A stretch of DNA of 64,000 bases from Blastococcus fimeti (GTDB lineage: Bacteria > Actinomycetota > Actinomycetes > Mycobacteriales > Geodermatophilaceae): the NCBI GenBank assembly GCA_900102115.1, contig FNAW01000005.1, positions 186,001 through 250,000 of the forward strand, in the 5' to 3' direction. A program made the position numbers and the translations under genes. The notes under the pieces were generated by a model. That model was not told the origin of the DNA. It ran no database searches and was given only the letters and a program-made list of their open reading frames with translations. Positions 32,671 to 41,317 of the stretch are shown piece by piece. The first letter of the stretch is position 1. Every line of letters starts with the position of its first letter.

Positions 32671-33141
32671 ATGAACGGACACCCGGGTGGGGGACGGCGG
32701 ATCGCACTGATCGCGCACGACAACATGAAGCGCGACATGCGTGAGTGGGCGGCCTACAACAGGCACCGGCTGGTCGAGCACCAGTTGTTCGCCACGGCCA
32801 CGACAGGCCGGATCCTGCAGCAGGAGCTCGGCCTGGACGTCGTCTGCTTCCGCAGCGGGCCGTACGGGGGTGACCAGCAGATCGGTGCCCGCATCGCCGA
32901 GGGCGAGATCGACCTGCTGGTGTTCTTCTGGGACCCGCTGCAACCGCACCCGCACGACCCCGACGTGAAGGCCCTGCTGCGCGTCGCGGTGGTGTGCAAC
33001 GTCCCGGTGGCCTGCAACCGGGCGACCGCCGACTTCGTGATCTCCTCGCCGCTGATGGGCCGCCCGCACGTGGCGCCGATCGCGGCACCCGCACCCGATG
33101 CCACGGAGCACCTCGACCGGCCGGCGGGGCGGGTCGCCTGA
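32671..33141 (+). CDS. mgsA: methylglyoxal synthase
   Basis: A 156-residue enzyme that turns dihydroxyacetone phosphate into methylglyoxal and phosphate. The family signatures are complete: IALIAHDNMKRDM at the start, ATATTG for phosphate binding, the catalytic Asp in GPYGGDQQIGARI, and VFFWDPLQPHPHDPDVKALLR. The ATG at 32671 was preferred over the in-frame GTG at 32662 because GGGGA lies just ahead. An Ala/Pro-rich tail of about 20 residues extends beyond the core. It acts as a bypass of lower glycolysis under phosphate shortage or sugar-phosphate stress. Confidence 0.92.
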   Translation: MNGHPGGGRRIALIAHDNMKRDMREWAAYNRHRLVEHQLFATATTGRILQQELGLDVVCFRSGPYGGDQQIGARIAEGEIDLLVFFWDPLQPHPHDPDVKALLRVAVVCNVPVACNRATADFVISSPLMGRPHVAPIAAPAPDATEHLDRPAGRVA

Positions 33142-33172
33142 CTGCGAGCGGAGGTCGTGGTGGAGTGAGCGC

Positions 33173-33919
33173 GTGTCGACGCCCGAGGACCGGTCGGTCC
33201 TGAGCCTGCCCTCGCCCGGACCGGACCTGGAACTGCGGTACGGCGACCACCCCGACGCCGTCGTCGACGTCCGCTTCGGCGGCGGGCCGGCCGCGACCCG
33301 GCCGCTCGTGGTGTTCGTGCACGGCGGGTTCTGGCGGCCCGCCTACGACCGCGTGCACGTACGGCCGCTCACGGCGGCCCTCGCCGATGCCGGCTGGACG
33401 ACGGCGGCGCTCGAGTACCGCCGCGTGCCCGGCCGGCCGGACGACACCGTGGACGACGTCGCCGCGGCGATCCGCCACCTGGCGACGGCGCCGGAGCTCG
33501 CCGGGCGCTGCGACGGGCGGCTCCTGCTGGCCGGGCACTCGGCGGGCGGGCACCTGGTGCTGCAGGCCGCCGTGGACCGCCGGGTGCCGGAGCTCGCCGG
33601 CGTGGTGGCGCTCGCGCCGGTCGCGGATCTCGCGCTGGCCGAGGAGCTCGCGCTGGACGGCGACGCGGTCCGCGCGTTCCTCGGCGGGCCCGCCGCCGGC
33701 CGCCCCGACCTCGACCCGGTCCGGCAGCCCGACCCCGCGTCCCCGGTGACGATCGTGCACGGCACCGCCGACGACATCGTCCCGCTCGCCCTCGCCCGCT
33801 CCTACGGAGTCGCGCACCCCGCGACCCGGCTGGTGGAGGTCGACGGCGGGCACTTCGTCGTCATCGATCCGCGCAGCGCCGCCTGGCCCGACCTGCTCGC
33901 GGCGCTCTCCGCCTCCTGA
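33173..33919 (+). CDS. alpha/beta hydrolase family protein
   Basis: A 248-residue hydrolase. The oxyanion-hole motif HGGFWR, the nucleophile elbow GHSAGGH, the acid in HGTADDIVP and the catalytic His in DGGHFVVID are all present. The HGGFW type is shared with kynurenine formamidases and carboxylesterases. The GTG at 33173 was chosen. It sits 31 bases after mgsA on the same strand. Substrate unknown. Confidence 0.88.
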   Translation: MSTPEDRSVLSLPSPGPDLELRYGDHPDAVVDVRFGGGPAATRPLVVFVHGGFWRPAYDRVHVRPLTAALADAGWTTAALEYRRVPGRPDDTVDDVAAAIRHLATAPELAGRCDGRLLLAGHSAGGHLVLQAAVDRRVPELAGVVALAPVADLALAEELALDGDAVRAFLGGPAAGRPDLDPVRQPDPASPVTIVHGTADDIVPLALARSYGVAHPATRLVEVDGGHFVVIDPRSAAWPDLLAALSAS

Positions 33920-33959
33920 CCGTGTCGCCGCGGGCGGCGCGCGGTCCTACGGTCGCTCC

Positions 33960-34520
33960 ATGCAGGTCGACGGCTCGTTCCCGCCCACCACCGTCGTCGT
34001 CATGGGGGTGTCCGGCTCGGGGAAGACGACCGTCGCCGAGCGCCTGGCCGAGCGGCTGGACTGGGAGTTCGCCGAGGGCGACGACTTCCACCCCCGCGCC
34101 AACGTCGAGAAGATGGCCGCCGGCCATCCGCTGGACGACGACGACCGCTGGCCCTGGCTGCGCACCATCGGCGGCTGGATCGACCAGCGGGAGGCAACCG
34201 GCCGCTCCGTCGTCGTCACCTGCTCGGCGCTCAAGCGCAGCTACCGCGACCTGCTGCGCGAGGGCCGGCCGTCGGTCTGGTTCGCCCACGTGACCGCGGA
34301 CGCCACCGTGATCCGCGACCGGATCGAGCACCGCTCCGGCCACTACATGCCGGCATCCCTGCTGGACAGCCAGCTCGCCACCCTCGAGCCGCTCGGGCCG
34401 GACGAGGCGGGGGCGGAGGTCGACGGAGCGGGGTCGCCCGACTCGGTGGTCGACGACCTGATCACTGCTCTGGGCGACCGTGCCCGCCCCTCGTCCGACA
34501 CCCCGGAGGCCTCGTCATGA
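33960..34520 (+). CDS. gntK: gluconokinase, GntK/IdnK type
   Basis: A 186-residue P-loop kinase with GVSGSGKTT at about residues 16-24, EGDDFHPRANVEKMAAGHPLDD for substrate binding, and CSALKRSYRDLLR. It phosphorylates gluconate to 6-phosphogluconate, feeding the pentose phosphate pathway. It overlaps the gluconate permease gene by ATGA, so uptake and phosphorylation are co-expressed. No GntR-type regulator is adjacent. Confidence 0.94.
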   Translation: MQVDGSFPPTTVVVMGVSGSGKTTVAERLAERLDWEFAEGDDFHPRANVEKMAAGHPLDDDDRWPWLRTIGGWIDQREATGRSVVVTCSALKRSYRDLLREGRPSVWFAHVTADATVIRDRIEHRSGHYMPASLLDSQLATLEPLGPDEAGAEVDGAGSPDSVVDDLITALGDRARPSSDTPEASS

Positions 34521-35995
34521 TCCTTCTCGCCGCAGAGGCCGTCGAGGTCGACAGCAGCGACACCCAGCTGGTCATCGCCGCCGTGGTCGGCATCGCCGCG
34601 GTCGTCGTGCTGATCACCTGGCTCAAGGTGCACCCGTTCCTCGCGCTGATCCTCGGCGCGGCGGTGCTCGGCACCGTCGGTGGGCTGGCTGCCGAGGACA
34701 CCGTCACCAGCTTCCAGGGCGGCGTCGGATCGACGGTGGGCAGCGTCGGCCTGCTCATCGCGCTGGGCGCCATGATCGGCGGGCTGCTCGCGGAGAGCGG
34801 CGGCGCCGACCGGATCGTCTCGGCCTTCGTCGACCGCGTCCCGGTCCGGTGGCTGCCGTGGGCGATGGGCGCGGTGGCCGCACTCGTCGGCATCCCGCTG
34901 TTCTTCGAGGTCGGCGTCGTCCTGCTGGTGCCGATCGTGCTGCTGGTCGCCCGGCGCACCTCGCTGCCGGTGCTGCTCGTCGGCATCCCCGCGCTGGCCG
35001 GCCTGTCCGTCCTGCACGGCCTGGTGCCGCCGCACCCGGGCCCGCTGGTGGCGATCGACGCCCTGGGCGCCGACCTCGGGCGCACCCTGCTGTTCGGGCT
35101 GATCGTCGCCGTTCCGTGCGTGATCCTCGCCGGCCCGGTGTTCGGCACCTGGATCAGCCGGCGGCTGGACCTGCCCATCCCGGCCCTGGTGGGCGGCGGA
35201 TCCGCCGGCGGGGGAGTGGCTGACTCCGGCCCCGCCGCCGTCGGCACCGACCTCGGCAACCCGGTGGAGGGCGAGCAGCGCGCCACCGCCACCGCCACCG
35301 CCACTGCGACCGACGGCACCGCCGTCCGGCGGCCGAAGTTGGGCGCCACGATCCTCACGGTGCTGCTGCCGGTGGCGCTCATGCTGCTTCGCGCGGTCGG
35401 CGAGCTGGTCCTCGACGAGGGCAACCGGCTGCGCTCGATCCTCGACGTCGCCGGCACCCCCGTCGTCGCCCTCATGGCCGGCGTCATCCTCGCGATGTTC
35501 ACCCTCGGGACCGCCGTCGGCTTCGACCGCGAGCGCCTCACCGGTGTCCTCGGCGGCTCGCTGCCCGGGATCGCCGGCATCCTGCTCATCGTGGCTGCCG
35601 GTGGCGGCTTCAAGCAGGTGCTCGTCGACGCAGGCGTCGGTGACCTCGTCGGCCGGGCCGCGGAAGACCTGTCGATCAACGCCCTGGTGCTCGGCTGGCT
35701 GGTCGCCGTCGGCATCCGCCTGGCCACGGGTTCGGCGACCGTCGCCACGATCACGGCGGCCGGCATCGTCGCGCCGCTCGCCGCCGACCTGGACTCCTCG
35801 ACCGTGGCGCTGCTCGCGCTGGCGATCGGTGCCGGGTCGCTGTTCTTCTCCCACGTCAACGACGCCGGCTTCTGGCTGGTCAAGGAGTACTTCGGCATGA
35901 CGGTCGGCCAGACCATCAAGAGCTGGTCGGTGATGGAGACGATCATCTCCGTCGTCGGACTGCTCGGCGTGCTGGCTCTGTCCGTCGTCGTCTAG
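34517..35995 (+). CDS. gluconate:proton symporter, GntP family
   Basis: A 492-residue membrane protein with about 12-14 hydrophobic segments and GntP-type patterns (GSTVGSVGLLIALGAMIGGLLAES is cut short here: GALIA-like turns occur twice; LVPPHPGPL in the middle; ATGSATVATITAAG in the second half). It imports gluconate or a related sugar acid. A polar loop of about 50 residues near 240-280 contains a run of alternating Ala and Thr, likely a flexible cytoplasmic link between halves. Coupled to gntK by a four-base overlap. Confidence 0.92.
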   Translation: MILLAAEAVEVDSSDTQLVIAAVVGIAAVVVLITWLKVHPFLALILGAAVLGTVGGLAAEDTVTSFQGGVGSTVGSVGLLIALGAMIGGLLAESGGADRIVSAFVDRVPVRWLPWAMGAVAALVGIPLFFEVGVVLLVPIVLLVARRTSLPVLLVGIPALAGLSVLHGLVPPHPGPLVAIDALGADLGRTLLFGLIVAVPCVILAGPVFGTWISRRLDLPIPALVGGGSAGGGVADSGPAAVGTDLGNPVEGEQRATATATATATDGTAVRRPKLGATILTVLLPVALMLLRAVGELVLDEGNRLRSILDVAGTPVVALMAGVILAMFTLGTAVGFDRERLTGVLGGSLPGIAGILLIVAAGGGFKQVLVDAGVGDLVGRAAEDLSINALVLGWLVAVGIRLATGSATVATITAAGIVAPLAADLDSSTVALLALAIGAGSLFFSHVNDAGFWLVKEYFGMTVGQTIKSWSVMETIISVVGLLGVLALSVVV

Positions 35996-36001
35996 CGGGG
36001 C

Positions 36002-36328
36002 TCAGCCCTCGGGCGGTCCGTCGACCGGGCGCCGGTCCGCCGGCGAGCCCGGGGAGTCGCCGTCCCGGGCCCGTGCCCGGCGTTCCACCCGCAGGGTGGC
36101 GGCGGAGTCGGCCAGCTCCGCCGTCCCGCCGGCCATCCGCTTCTGGACGACGAGCAGCTCGGCGCGCGAGTCCCGGATGGTCCGGAGCAGATCGTCGAGC
36201 CCGACGTCCAGGACGTAGTGACGGCCGTCGACCATGTGCACCACGGTGTCGGGCGTGGTCTCGATGCGCTCGATGTGACGCGGGTCGATGGAGAAGTGCT
36301 CGCCGTGGCGAGAGGTCACCGCGATCAC
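36002..36328 (-). CDS. FlbD-like protein (flagellar FlbD family), orphan
   Basis: A 108-residue protein whose first 60 residues match the small FlbD family pattern (MIAVTSRHGEHFSIDPRHIERIE, then PDTVVHMVDGRHYVLDV). FlbD proteins are usually 60-80 residues and encoded among flagellar genes. Here the gene is alone, with an added Arg/Asp-rich tail of about 45 residues and no flagellar neighbours in the window. It ends six bases from the convergent gluconate permease. The role may be outside the flagellum. Confidence 0.7.
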   Translation of the reverse strand: MIAVTSRHGEHFSIDPRHIERIETTPDTVVHMVDGRHYVLDVGLDDLLRTIRDSRAELLVVQKRMAGGTAELADSAATLRVERRARARDGDSPGSPADRRPVDGPPEG

Positions 36329-36440
36329 GGGCGGTTCCTTCCGCTGGATCGGGGAGTGGCCCCGGTGGCGCCGTGCTCGGCTCCCTCAGCATCGGCATCC
36401 GTGCGGGGGACCTGAAGCCCACGCCGGCGTCGTCCGCAGC

Positions 36441-37745
36441 TCAGAACCCGAAGAGCAGCCCGAGCCCGCCGAGGGTGAAGACCACCATGACCAGCACGAG
36501 CGGGAGCTGGTCGGAGGCGCGGGCCCGCCGGGCCGACAGCAGCGCGCGCTCGTGGGCGAGGACCACGCCGACGACGTGCCCGGTGATGATGGCGCCGACC
36601 TGCACCAGCGCGATGACGTCGGCGCCGACGGCGGTGAGGTCGACCCGGTTGCCGTAGGTGCCGAACAGGTCGACGCCGTCGGTGCCGAACGGGTTGCTGA
36701 GCAGGATCCACGTCGTCTGGCCGTCCAGCACGAGCAGGCTGAAGTAGTGGGCCACCGTGTAGCCCAGGGCGATCGGGATGACCGTCGCCGCGTACCGGCC
36801 CGGCTGGACCGCCCGGTCCTGGCCGGCGAGCCGGCCCGACAGGCGGGTGCCCAGCACGTAGAGCCCGGCGACCAGCCCGATCGACAGCAGCAGCCCGACC
36901 GTGCCGGAGAACCAGTCGTTCGCCGAGCCGGGGCCGGTCTGCCACCACACCGTGCGGGTCAGCCCGTCGAAGGCCGTCGAACCCAGCAGCACCATGACCA
37001 GCGCCGCGAGCCCCGGCTGCGCGGGGGTGGCCATCGCGGTGGCCAGGGGGTTGCGGACCACGAGGCGGCCGTCGCTGCGCCGTCCCCACGGGGAGAGGCG
37101 GGCGATCAGCGTCGAGTACGCCTCGAACCCGTCGCCGGCGGCGAACCACCCCTCCCCGAACCACTGCGCCAGTGCCAGGTGGACGGCGGCGTAGGCCAGG
37201 ACGAAGACCGCGACGGTGATCGGCTCGGAGCGGTGGGGGTAGACCAGTTCCAGCCACACGAAGACCAGCAGCGATCCGGCCGCGGGCCACAGCCCCAGCG
37301 CGGGCAGTGGGTGCGCACCGGGGGCGGCCGGGCCCAGGGGCCGGAGCAGCCGGTGCAGCAGCCGCAGCGGGTTGGCGACCCGCCACACCGGGCCCAGCAG
37401 CAGGCTGGCCGGGACGATCCCCACCCAGAAGGTGACGAAGAGGACCCACGGGCCGAGGTTGCGGGACGTCTCCGCCGGCCCGCCCAGCGCGGCGAGCACG
37501 ACGAACGCGGTGACCAGCAGCGCCACCGCCTGCAGCCCGCGGCGCAGGCCGGCGCTGTCGAGCACGCGCTGCAGCCCGGTGGGCAGCGGGCGGCCGGAGT
37601 CGGCGCCGCCGAGGTGTGGGGCACGCCAGAACAGCAGCAGCACGGCGAAGCTGGCGAGTATCGCCGCCCCGGCGCCGTAGAGGGCGAACCCGATCGGGAT
37701 GGGCAGGTCGGTGCGCGACCCCACCCCGTGGGCGAGGAGCGTCAC
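36441..37745 (-). CDS. polytopic membrane protein of unknown function
   Basis: A 434-residue protein with about ten hydrophobic segments. The start follows the membrane pattern (LPIPIGFALYGAGAAILASFAVLLLFW), and loops contain aromatic and Pro-rich motifs (VWRVANPLRLLHRLLRPLGP, IALGYTVAHYFSLLVLDGQ with possible His ligands). No family recognised with certainty. It lies downstream of two other minus-strand envelope genes, a cupredoxin-like lipoprotein and a large membrane protein, so the three may work together. Confidence 0.75.
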   Translation of the reverse strand: MTLLAHGVGSRTDLPIPIGFALYGAGAAILASFAVLLLFWRAPHLGGADSGRPLPTGLQRVLDSAGLRRGLQAVALLVTAFVVLAALGGPAETSRNLGPWVLFVTFWVGIVPASLLLGPVWRVANPLRLLHRLLRPLGPAAPGAHPLPALGLWPAAGSLLVFVWLELVYPHRSEPITVAVFVLAYAAVHLALAQWFGEGWFAAGDGFEAYSTLIARLSPWGRRSDGRLVVRNPLATAMATPAQPGLAALVMVLLGSTAFDGLTRTVWWQTGPGSANDWFSGTVGLLLSIGLVAGLYVLGTRLSGRLAGQDRAVQPGRYAATVIPIALGYTVAHYFSLLVLDGQTTWILLSNPFGTDGVDLFGTYGNRVDLTAVGADVIALVQVGAIITGHVVGVVLAHERALLSARRARASDQLPLVLVMVVFTLGGLGLLFGF

Positions 37746-37826
37746 GAGGTGGACTCGCCGGCGCTCGTCCTCCTCGTGCCGCGGCGTGCTCTGTCTTCTC
37801 GTGACCTCGCGAGCTCGGTCACGGGC

Positions 37827-38276
37827 CTAGGAGACCTGCAGGGTGAGCAGCACCGTGCCCGCTTCGTGCAGCTCCACCTCGAAGACGCCGGGGATGGTGG
37901 CGTCGAAGGTGATCTCCGCCGGGGTCCCGGGGACGAGGTCGGCGGTGAGGTCGTAGCCGTGCACGTGCACCTCGTCCGCGGCGTCGCTGGTGATCGCCAG
38001 CGTCACCTGCTCGCCGGCGGCGACCGGCACGCGGCCGGTGTCGCCGGAGGACTGCCCGCCGGTCACCTGGACCTCGATCCGCGTCCCCGACGCCGCGGGG
38101 GGAGTGGTCGCGGCTCCGGCGTCCTCCGTCGGGCTCGCGCCCGACGGGGCGGGAGCCGAGGAGGAGGCGGAGCCGTCGTCGTCGGCCGGTGCGTCGGTAC
38201 CGGCGCAGCCCGCGAGCGGGAGGACGAGCACGAGGGCGGACGCCGCGAGGGCGTGGGACAGCCGGGCAGGACGCAT
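37827..38276 (-). CDS. lipoprotein with cupredoxin-like domain
   Basis: A 149-residue lipoprotein: lipobox LAGCAG near residue 22, a low-complexity Ser/Ala/Pro/Asp linker to about residue 62, then a beta-sandwich of about 85 residues with DEVHVHGYDL and FEVELHEAGTVLLTLQV. This pattern is that of EfeO-like or plastocyanin-like cupredoxin domains, where the His residues may bind a metal. The usual Cys-Met copper pair is missing, so a type 1 copper site is unlikely. The gene lies 51 bases after the 611-residue membrane protein gene. Start at ATG 38276; a GTG six bases earlier is possible. Confidence 0.75.
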   Translation of the reverse strand: MRPARLSHALAASALVLVLPLAGCAGTDAPADDDGSASSSAPAPSGASPTEDAGAATTPPAASGTRIEVQVTGGQSSGDTGRVPVAAGEQVTLAITSDAADEVHVHGYDLTADLVPGTPAEITFDATIPGVFEVELHEAGTVLLTLQVS

Positions 38277-38327
38277 GGTCACGAGCTGGAGTCTCCGTTG
38301 CGAAGGGGAGCGGTGGCCGCGGGACGG

Positions 38328-40163
38328 TCAGCCGGCGCGCGTGGCTGTGCGCGACTCGTCGACCGGCTCGTCGGCGGGGACGTCGGGGTAGGGCTCCTCG
38401 GCGCTCGCCCGGCGGGAGTAGCGCGCCACGCCCCACGACATCGCCGCGATCAGGCCCAGGGTGCAGGCCAGCACCACGAGGTTGGCGACCAGCCAGACGC
38501 CGCCGCCGGAGTCCTTGAGCTCGCGCTGCAGGATCTCGATCTCGGGGATCGCGGTGCGGGTCATCCCGTCCTCGGCGGCGACCTCCTCGGCGTCGATCGC
38601 CTCGTCGGCCGGCAGGTAGATCGGGAACGCGGTCAGCTCGCGACCGTCGTGCACCCGCAGCAGGGTCTTCCACGTCCCGTGCAGCGGCACCGGCTGGGTG
38701 GTGCGGTACTCGCCCTCGCCGATCCGCTCGAGGGCGTCGACCACCAGGCCGTCGCCCTGCCACGAGGTGATCTGCACCCACGCGGGGTCGTCGACGAAGT
38801 CCGCCGGGTCGAGCTGCACGGTGATCTCGGCGGTGCGGGGCTCGGTCTCGACGTCGGTGATCGAGAACGTCGCCTCGACGTCGTCCGGCACGTTCGCCAC
38901 CAGCCCGTTCGCGACACAGGCGGCCAGGGCGACCAGGCTCGCCAGCAGGATCGAGCGGGCCACCACGGGGCGGGGGAGCCGCCGGCGCAGGCCCAGGGCG
39001 AGCAGCGCACCGAGCAGACCGCCGGCGACGCCTCCGACGATCGCCATCAGCGTGCCCTCGACCAGGATGTCGCTGTTCCACGACAGCGTCTGGACCACGT
39101 GCGTCCAGCCGGCCTCGGTGGCGTGCCCGATGGTGCCGATGCCGATCCCGGCGACGGCGCCGAACAGGATCGGCCGGCGGGCCGGGGAGAGACCGAACGC
39201 CAGCAGTTCGACGACGATCGCCGAGCCCAGGTAGAGCGGGAAGGTCGGGGTGATCTCGTCGAAGCCGCCACCCACGATCAGCGCGATGCCGCTGCGGATG
39301 ACGAGGAAGAAGGCGGTCGCGGCGAGCGCACCCCCGCGGCCCATGAACATCCGCGCGGCGACCAGGGCGATGCCCGCGGCGCCGGCGATCATGAACGGCT
39401 CGAGGACCAGCCGGAACTGCGGGACGTCGAAGTCGTACTCGCCCTGGAACACCGACATGCCCAGCAGCAGACCGCCGGTGGCCGCCGCCTGGCGGACGAA
39501 CCGCGCGATGCGCCCGGCCTTCACGTCGCCGTCGTCGGTGGAGAGCGAGCCGTGGCCCTCCTGCTCGAGCACCAGCAGCCCGACGATGGACAGGCCGGCA
39601 CCGCCGATGAGCATCAGGTGGGTCGGGCCCCAGAGGGTGACGTCCTGGCCGAAGAGGCGGTGCCAGACGTCGTCGAGCGGGAAGCCGAGCAGCGCGTAGA
39701 AGCCCGAGACGGTGATCAGGATGCCGCCGACCGGGACGTCCCAGCCGCGCACGAAGCGGACGGCGGCCGGGCCCGGCTTCTCGTCCAGCGGCATGGCGCA
39801 GGCCAGGATGCCGCCGGCGAAGACGCCGAACAGGCCGAAGAGGATGAGGAAGTGCGCGGGGTTGGCCAGCGGGCCCTCGTCGCGCCCCACGCCGATGTGC
39901 AGCGCGATGTCCCAGAGCATGCCCAGCAGCGCCACGAGCAGCGAGATCGTGGTGAGGATGGTCGGTAGCGCCACCCAGGCCGGCACCCCGGTGGCCGCCC
40001 CGAGCCGGTTCCCGACCGTGGTCAGCACCGTGGAGCGGCGGGTGCGATGCGCCCACACCAGCCCGAGGAGGACGACGGTCAGGCCGGCGCCGATGCCGGT
40101 GGCGAGGGCGACCTCACCGAGCGCGGCACCTCCGGCGGGACGTGTCTCAGCGGCGAGCAGCAC
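38328..40163 (-). CDS. large polytopic membrane protein with extracytoplasmic domain
   Basis: A 611-residue protein with about ten hydrophobic segments in the first 410 residues, an outside soluble domain of about 120 residues (FSITDVETEPRTAEITVQLD and onwards), and one more membrane helix before an acidic tail. His residues cluster in membrane loops (DIALHIGVGRDE, NPAHFLILFG, GPTHLMLIGG), which hints at metal or haem contact. No family recognised. It is divergent from a MerR regulator with a palindromic site between them, so it is probably the regulator's target. Confidence 0.75.
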   Translation of the reverse strand: MLLAAETRPAGGAALGEVALATGIGAGLTVVLLGLVWAHRTRRSTVLTTVGNRLGAATGVPAWVALPTILTTISLLVALLGMLWDIALHIGVGRDEGPLANPAHFLILFGLFGVFAGGILACAMPLDEKPGPAAVRFVRGWDVPVGGILITVSGFYALLGFPLDDVWHRLFGQDVTLWGPTHLMLIGGAGLSIVGLLVLEQEGHGSLSTDDGDVKAGRIARFVRQAAATGGLLLGMSVFQGEYDFDVPQFRLVLEPFMIAGAAGIALVAARMFMGRGGALAATAFFLVIRSGIALIVGGGFDEITPTFPLYLGSAIVVELLAFGLSPARRPILFGAVAGIGIGTIGHATEAGWTHVVQTLSWNSDILVEGTLMAIVGGVAGGLLGALLALGLRRRLPRPVVARSILLASLVALAACVANGLVANVPDDVEATFSITDVETEPRTAEITVQLDPADFVDDPAWVQITSWQGDGLVVDALERIGEGEYRTTQPVPLHGTWKTLLRVHDGRELTAFPIYLPADEAIDAEEVAAEDGMTRTAIPEIEILQRELKDSGGGVWLVANLVVLACTLGLIAAMSWGVARYSRRASAEEPYPDVPADEPVDESRTATRAG

Positions 40164-40181
40164 GCAAACCCCCTCAATGGA

Positions 40182-40205
40182 TGTGGGTCACATGGAACAC
40201 CCACA
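40182..40205. promoter_or_regulatory. palindromic operator candidate between MerR gene and divergent membrane protein gene
   Basis: TGTGGGT and ACCCACA form perfect seven-base arms around a ten-base spacer, 18 bases upstream of the minus-strand start. A second, wider GTCAC/GTGAC pair is nested over it. MerR proteins bind such dyads between widely spaced promoter boxes. Confidence 0.55.
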
Positions 40206-40274
40206 CCGTGACATCGACAACTGATACATAGAACGAGCGGTTTACCGTGTGGTTGCGCGGGTGAGGAGGTGGGC

Positions 40275-41042
40275 GTGGTCACCCCAGGTGAGACGGCTCC
40301 GGACGGAGACGACGACGGCGAGCTGACGGTCGACCAGCTCGCCGCGCGGGCCGGCGTCACCGTGCGCAACGTGCGGGCCTACGCCGCGCGTGGCCTGCTG
40401 CCGCCGCCGCGGATGGCCGGCCGCACCGGGTACTACGGCCGCCAGCACGTCGCCCGGCTGCTGCTCGTGCGCGAGATGCTGGCCGAGGGCTACACGCTGG
40501 CGATGATCGAGCGCACGCTGACCTCGGCGCCCGCCACGGGCAGCTCGGCGACGCTGGCCCTGCACCGGGCGCTGCTCGCGCCCTGGCTGCCACCGGAGCC
40601 GGAGGAGGTCACCGGCGCCGAGCTGGCCGCCCGCGCCGGCGTGCCGGAGAGCCCCGCCGTCGTCGACAGCCTGGTCGGGCTGGGGCTGGTCGAGCGGATC
40701 GACGACACCCGGATCCGGGTGCTCGATCCGGCGCTGCTGACCGCCGGGATCCAGGTGCTGGGCCTCGGCGTCCCGATCGAGGCGCTGATCGACGCGCAGG
40801 CCAGGGTCACCGAGCACGTGCGGGAGATCGCCCGCACCTACGTGCAGATGTTCGTCGACACCCGGTGGCAGGCGTGGGTGGACGCCGGTGCGCCCCGGGA
40901 GCAGATCGAGGAGATCCGGGCGACCGTCGCCCGCCTGCAGCCGGTGGCGGCGCAGGCGCTGCTGGCGGCGTTCCGCACCGAGATGGCCGGCACGGTGCAG
41001 GCGGCGGTGGAGACCGCGCTCAGTCGGCTGGCGGAGGAGTAG
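40275..41042 (+). CDS. MerR family transcriptional regulator
   Basis: A 255-residue protein. Residues about 15-85 form the MerR winged helix (LTVDQLAARAGVTVRNVRAYAARGLLPPP, then GYYGRQHVARLLLVREMLAEGY). The long C-terminal helical half has no metal-binding Cys and resembles effector domains of TipA-like or unknown regulators. GAGGAGG five bases ahead fixes the GTG at 40275. It is divergent from the 611-residue membrane protein and probably controls it and itself. Confidence 0.86.
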   Translation: MVTPGETAPDGDDDGELTVDQLAARAGVTVRNVRAYAARGLLPPPRMAGRTGYYGRQHVARLLLVREMLAEGYTLAMIERTLTSAPATGSSATLALHRALLAPWLPPEPEEVTGAELAARAGVPESPAVVDSLVGLGLVERIDDTRIRVLDPALLTAGIQVLGLGVPIEALIDAQARVTEHVREIARTYVQMFVDTRWQAWVDAGAPREQIEEIRATVARLQPVAAQALLAAFRTEMAGTVQAAVETALSRLAEE

Positions 41043-41286
41043 GCCGCTCGGGCGCCGGCCGTCGTCCCTCGATGTCCTGGTAGTCGCCCAGCGCCTCGTG
41101 CGCGCGGGCCTCCTCTGCGGCCTCGGCCTCGGCCTCCTGGGCGGCGAGCCGCCGGTCGCGCACCACGGCGCCGACGACCAGGGCCACCAGGATCACCGCG
41201 GGGACGAAGAACCCCAGGGTGCCGATGACCGCGAGGCCGTCCATGGCCAGGACGTCGATGGCACCGCTCACCGGTCCATGTGACAC
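41020..41286 (-). CDS. small single-pass membrane protein
   Basis: An 88-residue protein with one membrane helix (LAVIGTLGFFVPAVILVALVVGAVV) and a charged cytoplasmic tail with a Glu/Ala-rich stretch (RLAAQEAEAEAAEEARAHE) that may form a short coiled coil, ending Pro-rich. It overlaps the convergent MerR end by 23 bases. The start could be the GTG at 41286 or 41271. No function known. Confidence 0.6.
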   Translation of the reverse strand: MSHGPVSGAIDVLAMDGLAVIGTLGFFVPAVILVALVVGAVVRDRRLAAQEAEAEAAEEARAHEALGDYQDIEGRRPAPERPTPPPAD

Positions 41287-41317
41287 CGGTTGCTGTCAGG
41301 GTGTCAAACGGAGCCGG

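Noticed and set aside
30973..33111. Minus-strand open frame of 712 codons
   Set aside because: It crosses methyltransferase, crotonase and methylglyoxal synthase genes in antisense and has shadow composition.
36288..39968. Plus-strand open frame of 1226 codons
   Set aside because: It runs antisense over three clear membrane and lipoprotein genes, is rich in Arg, Gly, Gln and His from GC-rich third positions, and has no motif.
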